Source: Chloroflexus sp.
Lineage (GTDB): Bacteria; Chloroflexota; Chloroflexia; Chloroflexales; Chloroflexaceae
DNA: 32,367 nt
Direction: 5' to 3'
Assembly: GCA_025057175.1 (NCBI GenBank)
Contig: JANWYE010000010.1
Location: 1-32,367, forward strand
Shown here: piece after piece, positions 9,040 to 18,508 of the stretch
Numbering within the stretch: the stretch's first letter is position 1
Layout: each line of letters starts with the position of its first letter
The notes under the pieces: model-generated
The model's input: only the letters and a program-made list of their open reading frames with translations
The model's database searches: none
What the model was told of the DNA's origin: nothing
Program-made: the position numbers and the translations under genes

Positions 9040-9080
9040 AAGGGCGCTTTGCCACACGCCTTCAGGGGAGGGGAAGACAC

Positions 9081-10316
9081 ATGACCACGCTTTCCGTGGT
9101 GATACCGGCCTACAATGAAGAGGACGGGATCGCGGCCATTGTCGAGCGCGTCTTAGCGATCCGGCCAGCATTACAAGAGGTCGGCGTTGACGACCTCGAA
9201 TGCATTGTGGTTGACGATGGATCGAAGGATCGCACGGCGGCCATTGTGCAGAGCTTCGGCAACCGAGTGCGGTTGATCCGGCAACAAAACCGCGGCTACG
9301 GCGGCGCGTTGAAGACCGGCTTCAGCCAAGCGCGTGGTGAGCTGATCGGCTTCCTCGATGCCGACAGCACCTACCCGCCCGAATACTTCCCGCAGATGTG
9401 CAAAGTCGCGCTCGAAGGGGCCGACATCGTGATCGGCAGCCGCATGGCGGGTGCGCACAGCGAAATGCCGCTCGTGCGCCGGATCGGCAACACAATCTTC
9501 GCCATCATGCTCTCACTCGTCGCCGGAGTGCGGATCAGCGATAGCGCCAGTGGCCAGCGCGTCTTGCGTCGCTCGATTCTGCCAATGATCTACCCATTGC
9601 CCAACACGCTCGATTTTACGCCAGCTATGAGCACCCGCGCCCTCCACGAAGGGCTGCGGATGGTGGAGATACCCATTCCGTACAAAGAGCGGTCAGGGCG
9701 CAGCAAACTGCACATCATCCGCGATGGCCTGCGCTTTACCAAGTCGATTGTCTGGACGGCGCTGACCTACAATCCGGTACGGATCTTTGGCGGGGTTGGG
9801 CTAGCACTGTTGGCGCTAGCACTGTTGATTACACTGGGCCAGAGCATTGGCATTGGGCTTGGGTTGTTGGCCGGCTGGTCGTTCCCGCAGCTCTTCGGCG
9901 CGCTAGTATTGGCCGTCGCTGGCGTGACTCTCTACACGACCGGCACCTCATTCAGCTATCTCGTTGCGCTCTTTCACAAACGAGCCATCCGCCAAGGCTT
10001 GTTTGGCCGGCGTGGCAATGGGCGCCGGATCGAGCGCCATTACTGGTGGTTAGGGTTACTGGCTATCCTCGGCGGGATCGCAACCTACATAGCGGCTGTT
10101 GCCTTTGACCTGACCAATCCGGCGCTGGCCAACTCTTGGTTTGCGCCCGTCGTGAGCGCAATGCTGGTGCTTATGGGAGTGCAGTTAGTCAGCGCGTGGG
10201 GGCTAGCGCGCGTCTTAGCCGAACTGAGCCGGCGCGAGAGCGAGCAAGCCGCCGATCTTAACTGGACATATACGCCGCTAACAACGCCGGTTGAGCCGGC
10301 AGCGCAGACGGCTTAG
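9081..10316 (+). CDS. GT2 family glycosyltransferase (polyprenyl-phosphate sugar synthase-like) with C-terminal transmembrane helices
   Basis: 'TTLSVVIPAYNEEDGIAAIVERV', 'CIVVDDGSKDRTAAIV', 'LIGFLDADSTYPPEYFPQM'; hydrophobic C-terminal half. ATG 9081 preceded by aggggagggg. Confidence 0.9.
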   Translation: MTTLSVVIPAYNEEDGIAAIVERVLAIRPALQEVGVDDLECIVVDDGSKDRTAAIVQSFGNRVRLIRQQNRGYGGALKTGFSQARGELIGFLDADSTYPPEYFPQMCKVALEGADIVIGSRMAGAHSEMPLVRRIGNTIFAIMLSLVAGVRISDSASGQRVLRRSILPMIYPLPNTLDFTPAMSTRALHEGLRMVEIPIPYKERSGRSKLHIIRDGLRFTKSIVWTALTYNPVRIFGGVGLALLALALLITLGQSIGIGLGLLAGWSFPQLFGALVLAVAGVTLYTTGTSFSYLVALFHKRAIRQGLFGRRGNGRRIERHYWWLGLLAILGGIATYIAAVAFDLTNPALANSWFAPVVSAMLVLMGVQLVSAWGLARVLAELSRRESEQAADLNWTYTPLTTPVEPAAQTA

Positions 10317-10331
10317 TGGCGGGGAAGGTAT

Positions 10332-10862
10332 GTGGAACAGTTCTTCAGGTGGAGCGAACAACATCTTGGCCAGACTCATTACGTCCTTGGTTATCTGATC
10401 ATTCTAGTCAGCCACAACTGGCCAATTATCGCGGCACTTGCCGCTGCACTGTTCTTCAGCATCCGGCTCTACCGCCAACCATCTCGCGCCAATGCGGTCT
10501 GGTTGTTTAGCGCACTTCTGTTTGGTCTAGGGTATGAGTACGAAAAGCATGTGGCCGGCGAATTGCATCACGCGATCGATATGCTGTTCGGGCTAGAAAT
10601 TGCCCATTGGAATCGCCCATTGCACATCATCGCCGGCCCGGTTATCAACACTGGATTTGTGCTGACAACCTTGCTAATGGTATTTCACGGCTTGCACCTT
10701 TCATTTGGATCGTCCGTTATGAAATCACTCCGCCGCTTCAACCCTGCCCGCGCTGTTGATCCAACAAGTGGCGCTACCGCATCACGTGATGCAGAACAAT
10801 CAGAGGAGAACCATGAGCGAGCAGGAAACGACCCCAACTCAACGCAAGCAAGCGCCGGGTGA
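10332..10862 (+). CDS. Small His-rich integral membrane protein of unknown function (GTG start)
   Basis: 176 aa with several hydrophobic helices and 'YEYEKHVAGELHHAIDMLFGLEIAHWNRPLHIIAGPV'; 3' end overlaps the radical SAM gene by 50 bp. Confidence 0.6.
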   Translation: MEQFFRWSEQHLGQTHYVLGYLIILVSHNWPIIAALAAALFFSIRLYRQPSRANAVWLFSALLFGLGYEYEKHVAGELHHAIDMLFGLEIAHWNRPLHIIAGPVINTGFVLTTLLMVFHGLHLSFGSSVMKSLRRFNPARAVDPTSGATASRDAEQSEENHERAGNDPNSTQASAG

Positions 10863-12567
10863 TAAACCGACCGGCATTAAACTCGTTGCCCCGGCCCGCC
10901 CCAACGAGCGCGCTGGCGAGATTCGCTTTGTCGAGATGCCGCGCGAAAAGACGCCTCGGCTTGATGTGCTGGTGCTCAATCCGCCATCGCCCGATGGTGA
11001 TCTCTTCCTGCGTGACATTGCCCGCGTTGGCCGTCGCACCCGTGACGGCATCATCTGGCCGCAAACCGCACTGGCCCAGATTGGCGCAGTGGTGAAAGAG
11101 GCTGGATATACGGTGGAGGTGATTGACGCTATCGGCCTCATGATGGATTGGAAGTCGTTCGAGAAGTATATGTGGGAGAAGAAGCCGCGCTACATGATCA
11201 TTCATGCCACGGCTCCCACCTTGACGAACGACATGCGCACAACCTTCATCGGCAAAGCGGTTGGCACCATCACCATGGCGATCGGCACCCACGTCACGCC
11301 GATGACCCGCGAGACGCTCGAGTCGTACCCGACGCTCGATATCGTGGTGCGCGGCGAACCAGAGCTGACCATTGTTGATGTCATCCGCACGATCGACCGG
11401 GTCGTCGAGCAAGAACGCGCTGCCGAGACGGTGCCGGTCGGCAATCCCGATCTGACTCCGCCATGGCGCAAACTACCGTTCCCCGACGCCTCGTATTTGA
11501 CTACCCGCGGGCGATTCCTTGGCATTCACCCCAAAATTATCGCCAAAGCCCTCCGCGAAACGCTTGGCGTTGGCTACCGCGACGAGCATGGCGAGGTGCG
11601 GATCAACCCCGACCGGCCGTTTATCGAAGATCTCGACACGTTACCAATCCCGTTGCATGACCAGTTGCCATGGCAACGCTACAAAGTGCCGATTGTCGGC
11701 GGCCCGTATACCTTCGTGCTTACCAGCCGCGGCTGCCCGGCCGGATGCCGCTACTGCATCAAGCACGTCACCTACCAGTCGAGCGTGCGCCATCGCAGCC
11801 CGCACCACGTCTTGCAAGAGATGATCATGCTCAAAGAGATGGGCATGCACCACATCCACTTCGAGGCCGACCTGTTTACGGTCAAGAAGGAGTTTGTTTA
11901 CGACCTATGCCACACGATCATCAAAGAGGGCATTAAGCTGCGCTGGAGCTGCAACAGCCGGGTTGACTTTGTTGACGAAGACGAGCTACGGCTGATGCGC
12001 AAAGCCGGCTGCTTCATGATCGCGTGGGGTCTAGAGAGCGGCAGCGAAGAGGTGCTCAAGCGCGCGCGCAAGGGTACTACGGTTAAGCGGATTGAAGAGA
12101 CAATTGCCGCTAGCCATCGCGCCGGGATTATGAATTGGGGCTACTTCATCATCGGTCTGCCGGGTGAGACAGTTGAGACGATCCAGCAGACAATTGCGCT
12201 CTCGAAGCGGTTGCCGCTCGATATTGCCCTCTTCCATATTGCAACGCCCTACCCCGGCACGCCGTTCTACTACGAAGCGGTGGCCAACGGCTGGATCAAG
12301 ATGAACCAGTGGGAAGACTACGATATGTATTCCCACACGGTATTGAACTACCCGCACCTTAGCTCAGCCGATCTAGAGTACTGGGCTAAACGAGCCGCGC
12401 GCGAGTGGTCGTTGCGGCCACGACCGATCATGACCTTCCTCAAGGGCGCTGCTAACCCAGACACGTGGGGCCAACTCTGGCAGATCGGCGTCAACCATCT
12501 GAAGTGGATCGGCGGCAGTCTGCGCAATGAGGGGCTGCGCCGCCTCAGTGGCAGCGGGACGATGTAG
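10813..12567 (+). CDS. B12-binding-domain radical SAM protein
   Basis: N-terminal B12-binding-like region 'LDVLVLNPPSPDGD...TALAQIGAVVKEAGYTVEVIDAIG...VRGEPELTI'; radical SAM CxxxCxxC 'SRGCPAGCRYCIKHV' (Cys codons 11734-11757); 'MIAWGLESGSEEVLKRARKGTT'. ATG 10813 with RBS agaggag. Confidence 0.9.
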   Translation: MSEQETTPTQRKQAPGDKPTGIKLVAPARPNERAGEIRFVEMPREKTPRLDVLVLNPPSPDGDLFLRDIARVGRRTRDGIIWPQTALAQIGAVVKEAGYTVEVIDAIGLMMDWKSFEKYMWEKKPRYMIIHATAPTLTNDMRTTFIGKAVGTITMAIGTHVTPMTRETLESYPTLDIVVRGEPELTIVDVIRTIDRVVEQERAAETVPVGNPDLTPPWRKLPFPDASYLTTRGRFLGIHPKIIAKALRETLGVGYRDEHGEVRINPDRPFIEDLDTLPIPLHDQLPWQRYKVPIVGGPYTFVLTSRGCPAGCRYCIKHVTYQSSVRHRSPHHVLQEMIMLKEMGMHHIHFEADLFTVKKEFVYDLCHTIIKEGIKLRWSCNSRVDFVDEDELRLMRKAGCFMIAWGLESGSEEVLKRARKGTTVKRIEETIAASHRAGIMNWGYFIIGLPGETVETIQQTIALSKRLPLDIALFHIATPYPGTPFYYEAVANGWIKMNQWEDYDMYSHTVLNYPHLSSADLEYWAKRAAREWSLRPRPIMTFLKGAANPDTWGQLWQIGVNHLKWIGGSLRNEGLRRLSGSGTM

Positions 12568-12577
12568 CGGTTCCTTA

Positions 12578-12655
12578 CCCCTCTCTCGTAGGCGCGGGAG
12601 AGGGGAGGAAGGGCCAGCGCAACGCTCAGCACCCTTGCCCGCAAGCGCGGGCGAG
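12578..12655 (+). repeat. Two adjacent intergenic stem-loops (possible terminator or dispersed hairpin repeat)
   Basis: CCCCTCTC (12578-12585)/GAGAGGGG (12598-12605) perfect 8-bp stem; CTTGCCCGC-AAGC-GCGGGCGAG (12634-12655) stem with one wobble. No T-tract follows. Confidence 0.6.
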
Positions 12656-12750
12656 ACCTGCGATGTCATTTGCGGCCGTACTTGCGCGACCCGCCACGGC
12701 CACTTGTGTAGATATGCTGTGCGCTATTCACGCCAGCAGCGGGGAAGATC

Positions 12751-14361
12751 ATGCACAAACCGATCGCCACTCAACCAATCAGCCCGTCTGCGAGCCTGCT
12801 TCGCTATGGCGAGCGCGTTGCGGCAGCGATCCTGATCGGCCTGATTCTCCTGCTCGCCTTTGTCAATCTACCGTATGCGCCACGCACATGGTTTGACGAG
12901 GGATCGCACCTGCACGTGCCAGAAACGCTGGTGCGCTATGGCGTGTATGCCGACATCAGCAGCGAGGGGTTCCGCTACTTTGGGCCGACGATTGGGGTGG
13001 GGCCAACGGTGATGTTGCCGGTAGCTTTGGCCTTTGCGATCGCAGGGGTCGATCTCTTGCCGGCGCGATTAGTGATTGTGGCCTACCTCTTCGCTGCGCT
13101 ATGGCTCTTCTACCGGCTGGCCCGCCAGTTGCACGGGGGGCGCTTGGCGCTGCTGACGGTACTGCTCTTGCTCGCATCACGCACTCGCGGTTTTGAAGGC
13201 ATGGTCGAATATGGCCGGCAGGTGTTAGGGGAGGTGCCGGGGCTGGCGTGGCTTGGGGCAGGTCTGCTGGCCTACACACTCGCAATCTTCCAGCCAGCGC
13301 AACGCCGGCGTTATGCGTTGCTCGCCGGCGCGGGTTTTGGATTGGCCCTTATCACCAAGAATCAATTCGCACTAATTGTGGCGCCCGGTTTAGGCTTGCT
13401 GGTGCTGCTCGACTGGCGCTACTTCCGGGTGGGTGATTGGTGGTTGCGCTTAGCGCCGCCCATCATTGCCGGCGGTATGTTTGCCGGTTGGTTGTTGATC
13501 ATGCTGGCTTTCCTCGGCCCGGCCGATTTCAGCGCCAATCTCGCCAAGACTCGGCAAGCAGCCGGCGGCGCGATCTTTGTGTTCGATCTGGAAGCTAGTC
13601 TCCGCGCAATTCGTTATCTGGCGCAAGTGTACGGTGGTTTGCTTATACCAGCGCTCGGCTACAGCCTCTGGCGGTGCCGGCGCGGGGGCGCAGCCGCCTT
13701 TGCCGAACTTATTCCAACGCTGTTGGCAGTGCTTTGGCTGAGCTGGTATCTCGTCTCGTTGGGCTGGCCGCGCTACGCCTTTCCGGCGGTCGCTCTCGGC
13801 GCACCGGCTGTGGCGCGCATGATCGGCGATCTGATGGTTTGGCTCTGGCAGCGCCGGCAACCGGTGTTAGCCGTGGGTGCTGGCACGTATCTGGCAGCGG
13901 TGATCGGATTCGCGCTGAGCCTGACGGCGCGGGTCGTGGCAACACCCGATTATTCAGCTCACCGGATGGCCGCTTTTCTCAACCAAGCCGTTCCGACCGA
14001 TCTGATCATCGAAACGTGGGAGCCGGAACTTGCCGTTCTGACCGATCATACCTACCACTACGTGCCGACCGAATTGCTCGATGGAGCAGTGCGACAGGCG
14101 TGGCTCGGCGGGCCGCCGATAGCTTACGATGGCCTCGCCGCGCAGCCGCCGTATGTGCTGACCGGGCCGTTCAGCGCCTATACCGGCATCTATCCTGTCG
14201 ATGCATTAGCGCGCGACTACACCATTATCTTCAGCGCTGGGCCGTACACGCTGTGGCAGCGACGCGCAACGATACAGGGGGAGGGAAATGAGAGCTACCG
14301 CCTCGCGCGCGACCGGCAATATCCTCCTGCGATCCTCCGCGTCTGTGATGGCAAAGGATGA
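12751..14361 (+). CDS. GT39/ArnT-like GT-C membrane glycosyltransferase
   Basis: Multiple hydrophobic segments; first-loop acidic 'APRTWFDEGSHLHVPETLVRYGVYA' typical of GT-C enzymes. Confidence 0.75.
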   Translation: MHKPIATQPISPSASLLRYGERVAAAILIGLILLLAFVNLPYAPRTWFDEGSHLHVPETLVRYGVYADISSEGFRYFGPTIGVGPTVMLPVALAFAIAGVDLLPARLVIVAYLFAALWLFYRLARQLHGGRLALLTVLLLLASRTRGFEGMVEYGRQVLGEVPGLAWLGAGLLAYTLAIFQPAQRRRYALLAGAGFGLALITKNQFALIVAPGLGLLVLLDWRYFRVGDWWLRLAPPIIAGGMFAGWLLIMLAFLGPADFSANLAKTRQAAGGAIFVFDLEASLRAIRYLAQVYGGLLIPALGYSLWRCRRGGAAAFAELIPTLLAVLWLSWYLVSLGWPRYAFPAVALGAPAVARMIGDLMVWLWQRRQPVLAVGAGTYLAAVIGFALSLTARVVATPDYSAHRMAAFLNQAVPTDLIIETWEPELAVLTDHTYHYVPTELLDGAVRQAWLGGPPIAYDGLAAQPPYVLTGPFSAYTGIYPVDALARDYTIIFSAGPYTLWQRRATIQGEGNESYRLARDRQYPPAILRVCDGKG

Positions 14362-14417
14362 TCGACTTCTCTGTGCGGCCTTGCTGCGGCGCATCATAGC
14401 ACGATGAGAGGATCGCT

Positions 14418-15914
14418 ATGCGTCGTTTTTGGTTGATCGTCGTTCTGCTCTTTTGCAGTTATGCCTACGTCTTGCCGCGTTGGTCAGACTGGAACCAGAA
14501 CTCGCGGTTGAATTTGGTTTTGGCGTTGGTGGATGATGGCACGCCGAAGATCGACCGTTACGTAGCCAACACTGGCGACTACGCACTATACAATGGCCAT
14601 GCTTACACCGACAAGCCACCGGGGCTTTCCTTTCTCGGCATCCCAATCTATGCCGCCATCCGGCCCCTGCTTGATGCGCCGCCAGTGCAAGCCCAATTCG
14701 AGCGGATCGGTAGCCGGTTTGCCGAGACTCTGCGCCCGGATGGCAGTGGCCTGCGCGCTGACAAAGTTCGGTTTGCGTTGGTGCAATACCTGCTTACGCT
14801 CGTCGTCGTCGCCTTGCCGGCAGCACTGTTTGGCGGTCTCTTCTTTCTCGTCTTGCAACGGCTTAACATAGCGCCGGTTCCGGCCAGCATCGGCGCGCTG
14901 GGGTATGGGCTAGCCACGAGTGCCGCGCCTTACGCCGGCAACTTCTATGCGCACCAATTGGTGGCAGTTCTGCTCTTTACCGCCTTTGCCTTGGCTTGGT
15001 CGCCGCCGGCGCGCTGGCCACTGTGGGTCAGCGGCGCAATTGCCGGCCTGTTGCTGGGTTGGGCTGTGATTAGCGAATATCCAGCAGCGCCGGCAGCCGC
15101 CATCATCGGACTGTACGCCCTCTACCGGCAAGGCTGGCGTTGGCTGCCATCCCTCGCGCTTGGCGGTGCGCTACCGGGAGTATTGTTGATCGGCTACGAC
15201 CTTGCCGCCTTTGGCACGCCATGGCCGATTGGCTATGCCTACTCGGCGCTCTGGCAAGAGCAGCACCATACCGGCTTCATGAGCTTGACCGCGCCACAGT
15301 GGGAGGCAATCTGGGGCTTGACCTTCAGCGAGTTCCGCGGCCTCTTCTTCCGCGCGCCGTGGTTGTTGCTCGCGATTCCAGCCTATTGGATTGGCTGGCG
15401 CTGGCGCGCGCAGCGAGCCGAGTGGTGGGTGCTGTTGCTCGTGCCACTCACCTTTCTGCTCTTCTACGGCTCGTCAATTATGTGGTGGGGCGGGTTTGCT
15501 GCCGGCCCGCGCTACATCGTGCCGATGATACCCTTTCTTGCGCTGCCGGCGGCGCTCTTGATCGGCAAAGGCTGGGAGCGGACTGGGTTGCGGATCGGCG
15601 CGCTGATCCTGCTCGGCGCGTCATTTGCTCTGGTTTGGATAGAAGCGACCGCGACCCAGCTCTTTCCTAGTGACGCGATGCGGGCAACGTGGCGCGAGTA
15701 TGTGATTCCAGCATGGCAACGCGGCGATATAGCGCGCAACGCTGGCATGGTGCTGCCGCTCGAAGGGCCGGCTAGCTTGCTGCCATTACTGGCGCTGCTT
15801 ATGACTGGTCTGATCATCTTGCTGCGCCCGCTGGAAGTGGCAGAACGGGCTGCTGCGCGCCATACTGCCGCCCAACCGCCAACGACGCCTATTGCGCCAC
15901 CTGCTCAGAGGTGA
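14418..15914 (+). CDS. Multi-pass membrane protein, GT-C-like glycosyltransferase
   Basis: Polytopic; 'NLVLALVDDGTPKIDRYVANTGDYALYNGHAYTDKPPGLSFLGIPIYA' resembles GT39-like proteins. Confidence 0.7.
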   Translation: MRRFWLIVVLLFCSYAYVLPRWSDWNQNSRLNLVLALVDDGTPKIDRYVANTGDYALYNGHAYTDKPPGLSFLGIPIYAAIRPLLDAPPVQAQFERIGSRFAETLRPDGSGLRADKVRFALVQYLLTLVVVALPAALFGGLFFLVLQRLNIAPVPASIGALGYGLATSAAPYAGNFYAHQLVAVLLFTAFALAWSPPARWPLWVSGAIAGLLLGWAVISEYPAAPAAAIIGLYALYRQGWRWLPSLALGGALPGVLLIGYDLAAFGTPWPIGYAYSALWQEQHHTGFMSLTAPQWEAIWGLTFSEFRGLFFRAPWLLLAIPAYWIGWRWRAQRAEWWVLLLVPLTFLLFYGSSIMWWGGFAAGPRYIVPMIPFLALPAALLIGKGWERTGLRIGALILLGASFALVWIEATATQLFPSDAMRATWREYVIPAWQRGDIARNAGMVLPLEGPASLLPLLALLMTGLIILLRPLEVAERAAARHTAAQPPTTPIAPPAQR

Positions 15915-15918
15915 ACCG

Positions 15919-17145
15919 ATGCGTATTTTGATGTTGACGCTGATCGCGCCCTATCCGCCTGACAGCGGCCCCAAGATCAAGACCTACAACGTGTTGCAGT
16001 ACCTGTGCGAGCACCACGAGGTCACGCTGGTATCGCTCGTGCGCAGCGAACAAGAGCGGGCGCATGCCGAATCGCTCCGCCGGATCTGCCGGGCGGTCTA
16101 CACCGTGCCGTTCCAGCGTTCGCGCTGGAAGGATGCGCGCTTTTTGCTCAAGAGCGCCTTAACCCGCGAGTCGTTTATCCTTAGCCGCGACGCTTCACCC
16201 GAACTGCACCAGCTTTTGCGCCAACTGACAGCGCGTGAACATTTTGACATCATTCACGCCGACCAGCTCAATATGGCTGCTTTTGCGGTTGGCTTGCCGG
16301 CTGGCGCGCGGATCATCGACCAGCATAATGCGGTGTGGACAATTGTGGCGCGCATGGCGGCGCGATCTGATCTGATCCGGCGGATTGGATTGCAGATCGA
16401 AGCCCGCCGTTTGCGGCGGGCCGAGGCCCGGCTCTGCGCCCGCTTTGATGGCATGCTGGCGGTGAGCGAACCGGATTATGCGTTTCTGAAACTGGCCGCC
16501 GCCGATGCAGGGGTCGAGTTGCCACCCACCGCCATCATTCCGATCGCGATTGACGCGCGCAACGAAGCGCCGATGCAACGGCATGCTACGCCCAATACCA
16601 TCCTGAGCATGGCGACGATGTTTTGGCCACCCAACGTTGATGGCGTCTTGTGGTTTGCCCGTGAGGTCTGGCCGCTGGTGCGGCAAGCCGTGCCGCAGGC
16701 GCGAGTGGCGCTGGTTGGCGCGCGCCCGCCGGAGACGGTACGCCAATTGGCCGCCGACCCCGCCATCGAAGTGCCCGGCTATGTTGCCGATCCACGCCCC
16801 TATCTCGAACGAACAGCAGCGTTGATTGTGCCGGTGCATGCCGGTGGTGGCATGCGGGTCAAGATTCTGGAAGCGCTAGCCCGCGGCTTACCAATCGTCT
16901 CGACAACGATTGGATATGAAGGGATTGATTTAACGCCGGGCGAGCATCTGCTGGTTGGCGACACGCCGCGCGCCTTTGCCGAGGCGTTGATCCGGTTATT
17001 GCGCGATCCAGAGCTAGGACGGCGGTTAGCCGCGCAAGGCCGGCGCGTTGCTGAAGATCGCTACGACTGGCGGGTCGTCTGCCCGGCCATTGAAGACTTA
17101 TACACAACCGCGTTGCAACGAAGCGGCACACTGGCGAGGCATTGA
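15919..17145 (+). CDS. GT4 family glycosyltransferase
   Basis: 'MRILMLTLIAPYPPDSGPKIKTYNVLQYL', 'TILSMATMFWPPNVDGVLWFAREVWPLV', 'VPVHAGGGMRVKILEALARGLPIVSTTIGYEGI'. Confidence 0.88.
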   Translation: MRILMLTLIAPYPPDSGPKIKTYNVLQYLCEHHEVTLVSLVRSEQERAHAESLRRICRAVYTVPFQRSRWKDARFLLKSALTRESFILSRDASPELHQLLRQLTAREHFDIIHADQLNMAAFAVGLPAGARIIDQHNAVWTIVARMAARSDLIRRIGLQIEARRLRRAEARLCARFDGMLAVSEPDYAFLKLAAADAGVELPPTAIIPIAIDARNEAPMQRHATPNTILSMATMFWPPNVDGVLWFAREVWPLVRQAVPQARVALVGARPPETVRQLAADPAIEVPGYVADPRPYLERTAALIVPVHAGGGMRVKILEALARGLPIVSTTIGYEGIDLTPGEHLLVGDTPRAFAEALIRLLRDPELGRRLAAQGRRVAEDRYDWRVVCPAIEDLYTTALQRSGTLARH

Positions 17146-17147
17146 AG

Positions 17148-18362
17148 ATGAACATTTTGTTCGTTGCGCCCTACACCCCATCGCCGATTCGCGTGCGTCC
17201 ATACCAATTCATTCGACATTTGGCGCAGCGCGGGCACGCGATTACACTTGTGTGCGCCGCTGATAATGCGGCTGCTCTTGACGAACTGCGCGCAATCTGC
17301 CGGCGCGTGGTGGCAGTGCCGGTGCGGCGCACCGATCATCTGCTCGCTTATGCGCGCGCCTTGCCCAGCGCGCTGCCATTGCAAGCGGCTCATTGCCTGA
17401 CGCCGGCTATGGTAGCGGCAGTGGCCCAAGCCATCAAACATAGTGAATATCACGTCATCCACATTGAACACCTACGCGCTGCCGAGATTGTCCGTGTAGC
17501 ATTACAACAATGCGGTGAAGGGCCGCCTGCCGTGCTCGACGCAGTCGACAGCATCACCCTACTGTTCGAGCGCACCTTACGGCGCGGCGCCAACCTCAGC
17601 ATCCGGCTGCGCGCCCTGATCGATCTGGCCCGCACTCGGCGTTACGAAGCCGCCTACCCGCACCGCTTCGCCGCGATCGCAGTAACCTCGCCAGAAGACC
17701 GCTGGGCATTACTGACGCTCAACCGTACCCTCAACCAGATGGGGGGCAATCCGATCATCGTCGCGCCAAACGGGGTCGATCTGGCCTATTTTCAACCCTA
17801 TACCGGCCCCCGCCGCGCCAACCACATCGTCTTCACCGGCAAGATGAGCTACCACGCCAACGAAGCAGCCGCCCGTTTCTTGATCGAAGAGATCATGCCG
17901 CTCGTCTGGGCGCAACGGGCCGATGTCACCGTCACCTTGGCCGGCGCCGAGCCGGGGCCGCGCCTGCGCGCCTATGCGCGCGATCCACGCATCACCGTCA
18001 CCGGCGCAGTGCCCGATCTGCGCCCATACCTCACCCAAGCTGCGCTGGCCGTCGCCCCCATCCGCTACGGCGTCGGCGTGCAGAATAAAGTGCTGGAAGC
18101 CATGGCCACTGCCACGCCGGTGATCACCGCCCGGCAAGCGACGATTGCGCTCAGCGCGCAACCCGGTCGCGACCTGATTGTAGCTGGCGACGCCAACAGC
18201 TTCGCCGACGCCATCCTCACCCTGCTCGCCGATGATGAGCGCCGCGCCGCGCTTGGGCAAGCGGGACGCAGGTACGTCGAGCAGCATCACAACTGGCAGC
18301 AGAGCGTCGCCAAGCTTGAAACAGGATACGCCATAGCGACCAAGCCATTTTGCCATCAATAA
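17148..18362 (+). CDS. GT4 family glycosyltransferase
   Basis: 'MNILFVAPYTPSPIRVRPYQFIRHLAQRGH', 'IVFTGKMSYHANEAAARFLIEEIMPLV', 'VAPIRYGVGVQNKVLEAMATATPVITAR'; ATG 17148. Confidence 0.88.
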   Translation: MNILFVAPYTPSPIRVRPYQFIRHLAQRGHAITLVCAADNAAALDELRAICRRVVAVPVRRTDHLLAYARALPSALPLQAAHCLTPAMVAAVAQAIKHSEYHVIHIEHLRAAEIVRVALQQCGEGPPAVLDAVDSITLLFERTLRRGANLSIRLRALIDLARTRRYEAAYPHRFAAIAVTSPEDRWALLTLNRTLNQMGGNPIIVAPNGVDLAYFQPYTGPRRANHIVFTGKMSYHANEAAARFLIEEIMPLVWAQRADVTVTLAGAEPGPRLRAYARDPRITVTGAVPDLRPYLTQAALAVAPIRYGVGVQNKVLEAMATATPVITARQATIALSAQPGRDLIVAGDANSFADAILTLLADDERRAALGQAGRRYVEQHHNWQQSVAKLETGYAIATKPFCHQ

Positions 18363-18508
18363 AATGAGAAAATCTTCATCCTTCTCTACGAAATATTTAG
18401 AGCATCTTTAGCTAACAAGAGGATAATTTGATCAGTATTTTTGCCAGCATTCCATCTCGTTATCATCAAAAACCATCAACCCACGGCGCCTGTGTGTAGG
18501 AGAAGGCC

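Noticed and set aside
10774-11412. 212-aa antisense ORF opposite the radical SAM gene
   Set aside because: No recognisable motif; the + strand has the CxxxCxxC radical SAM signature.
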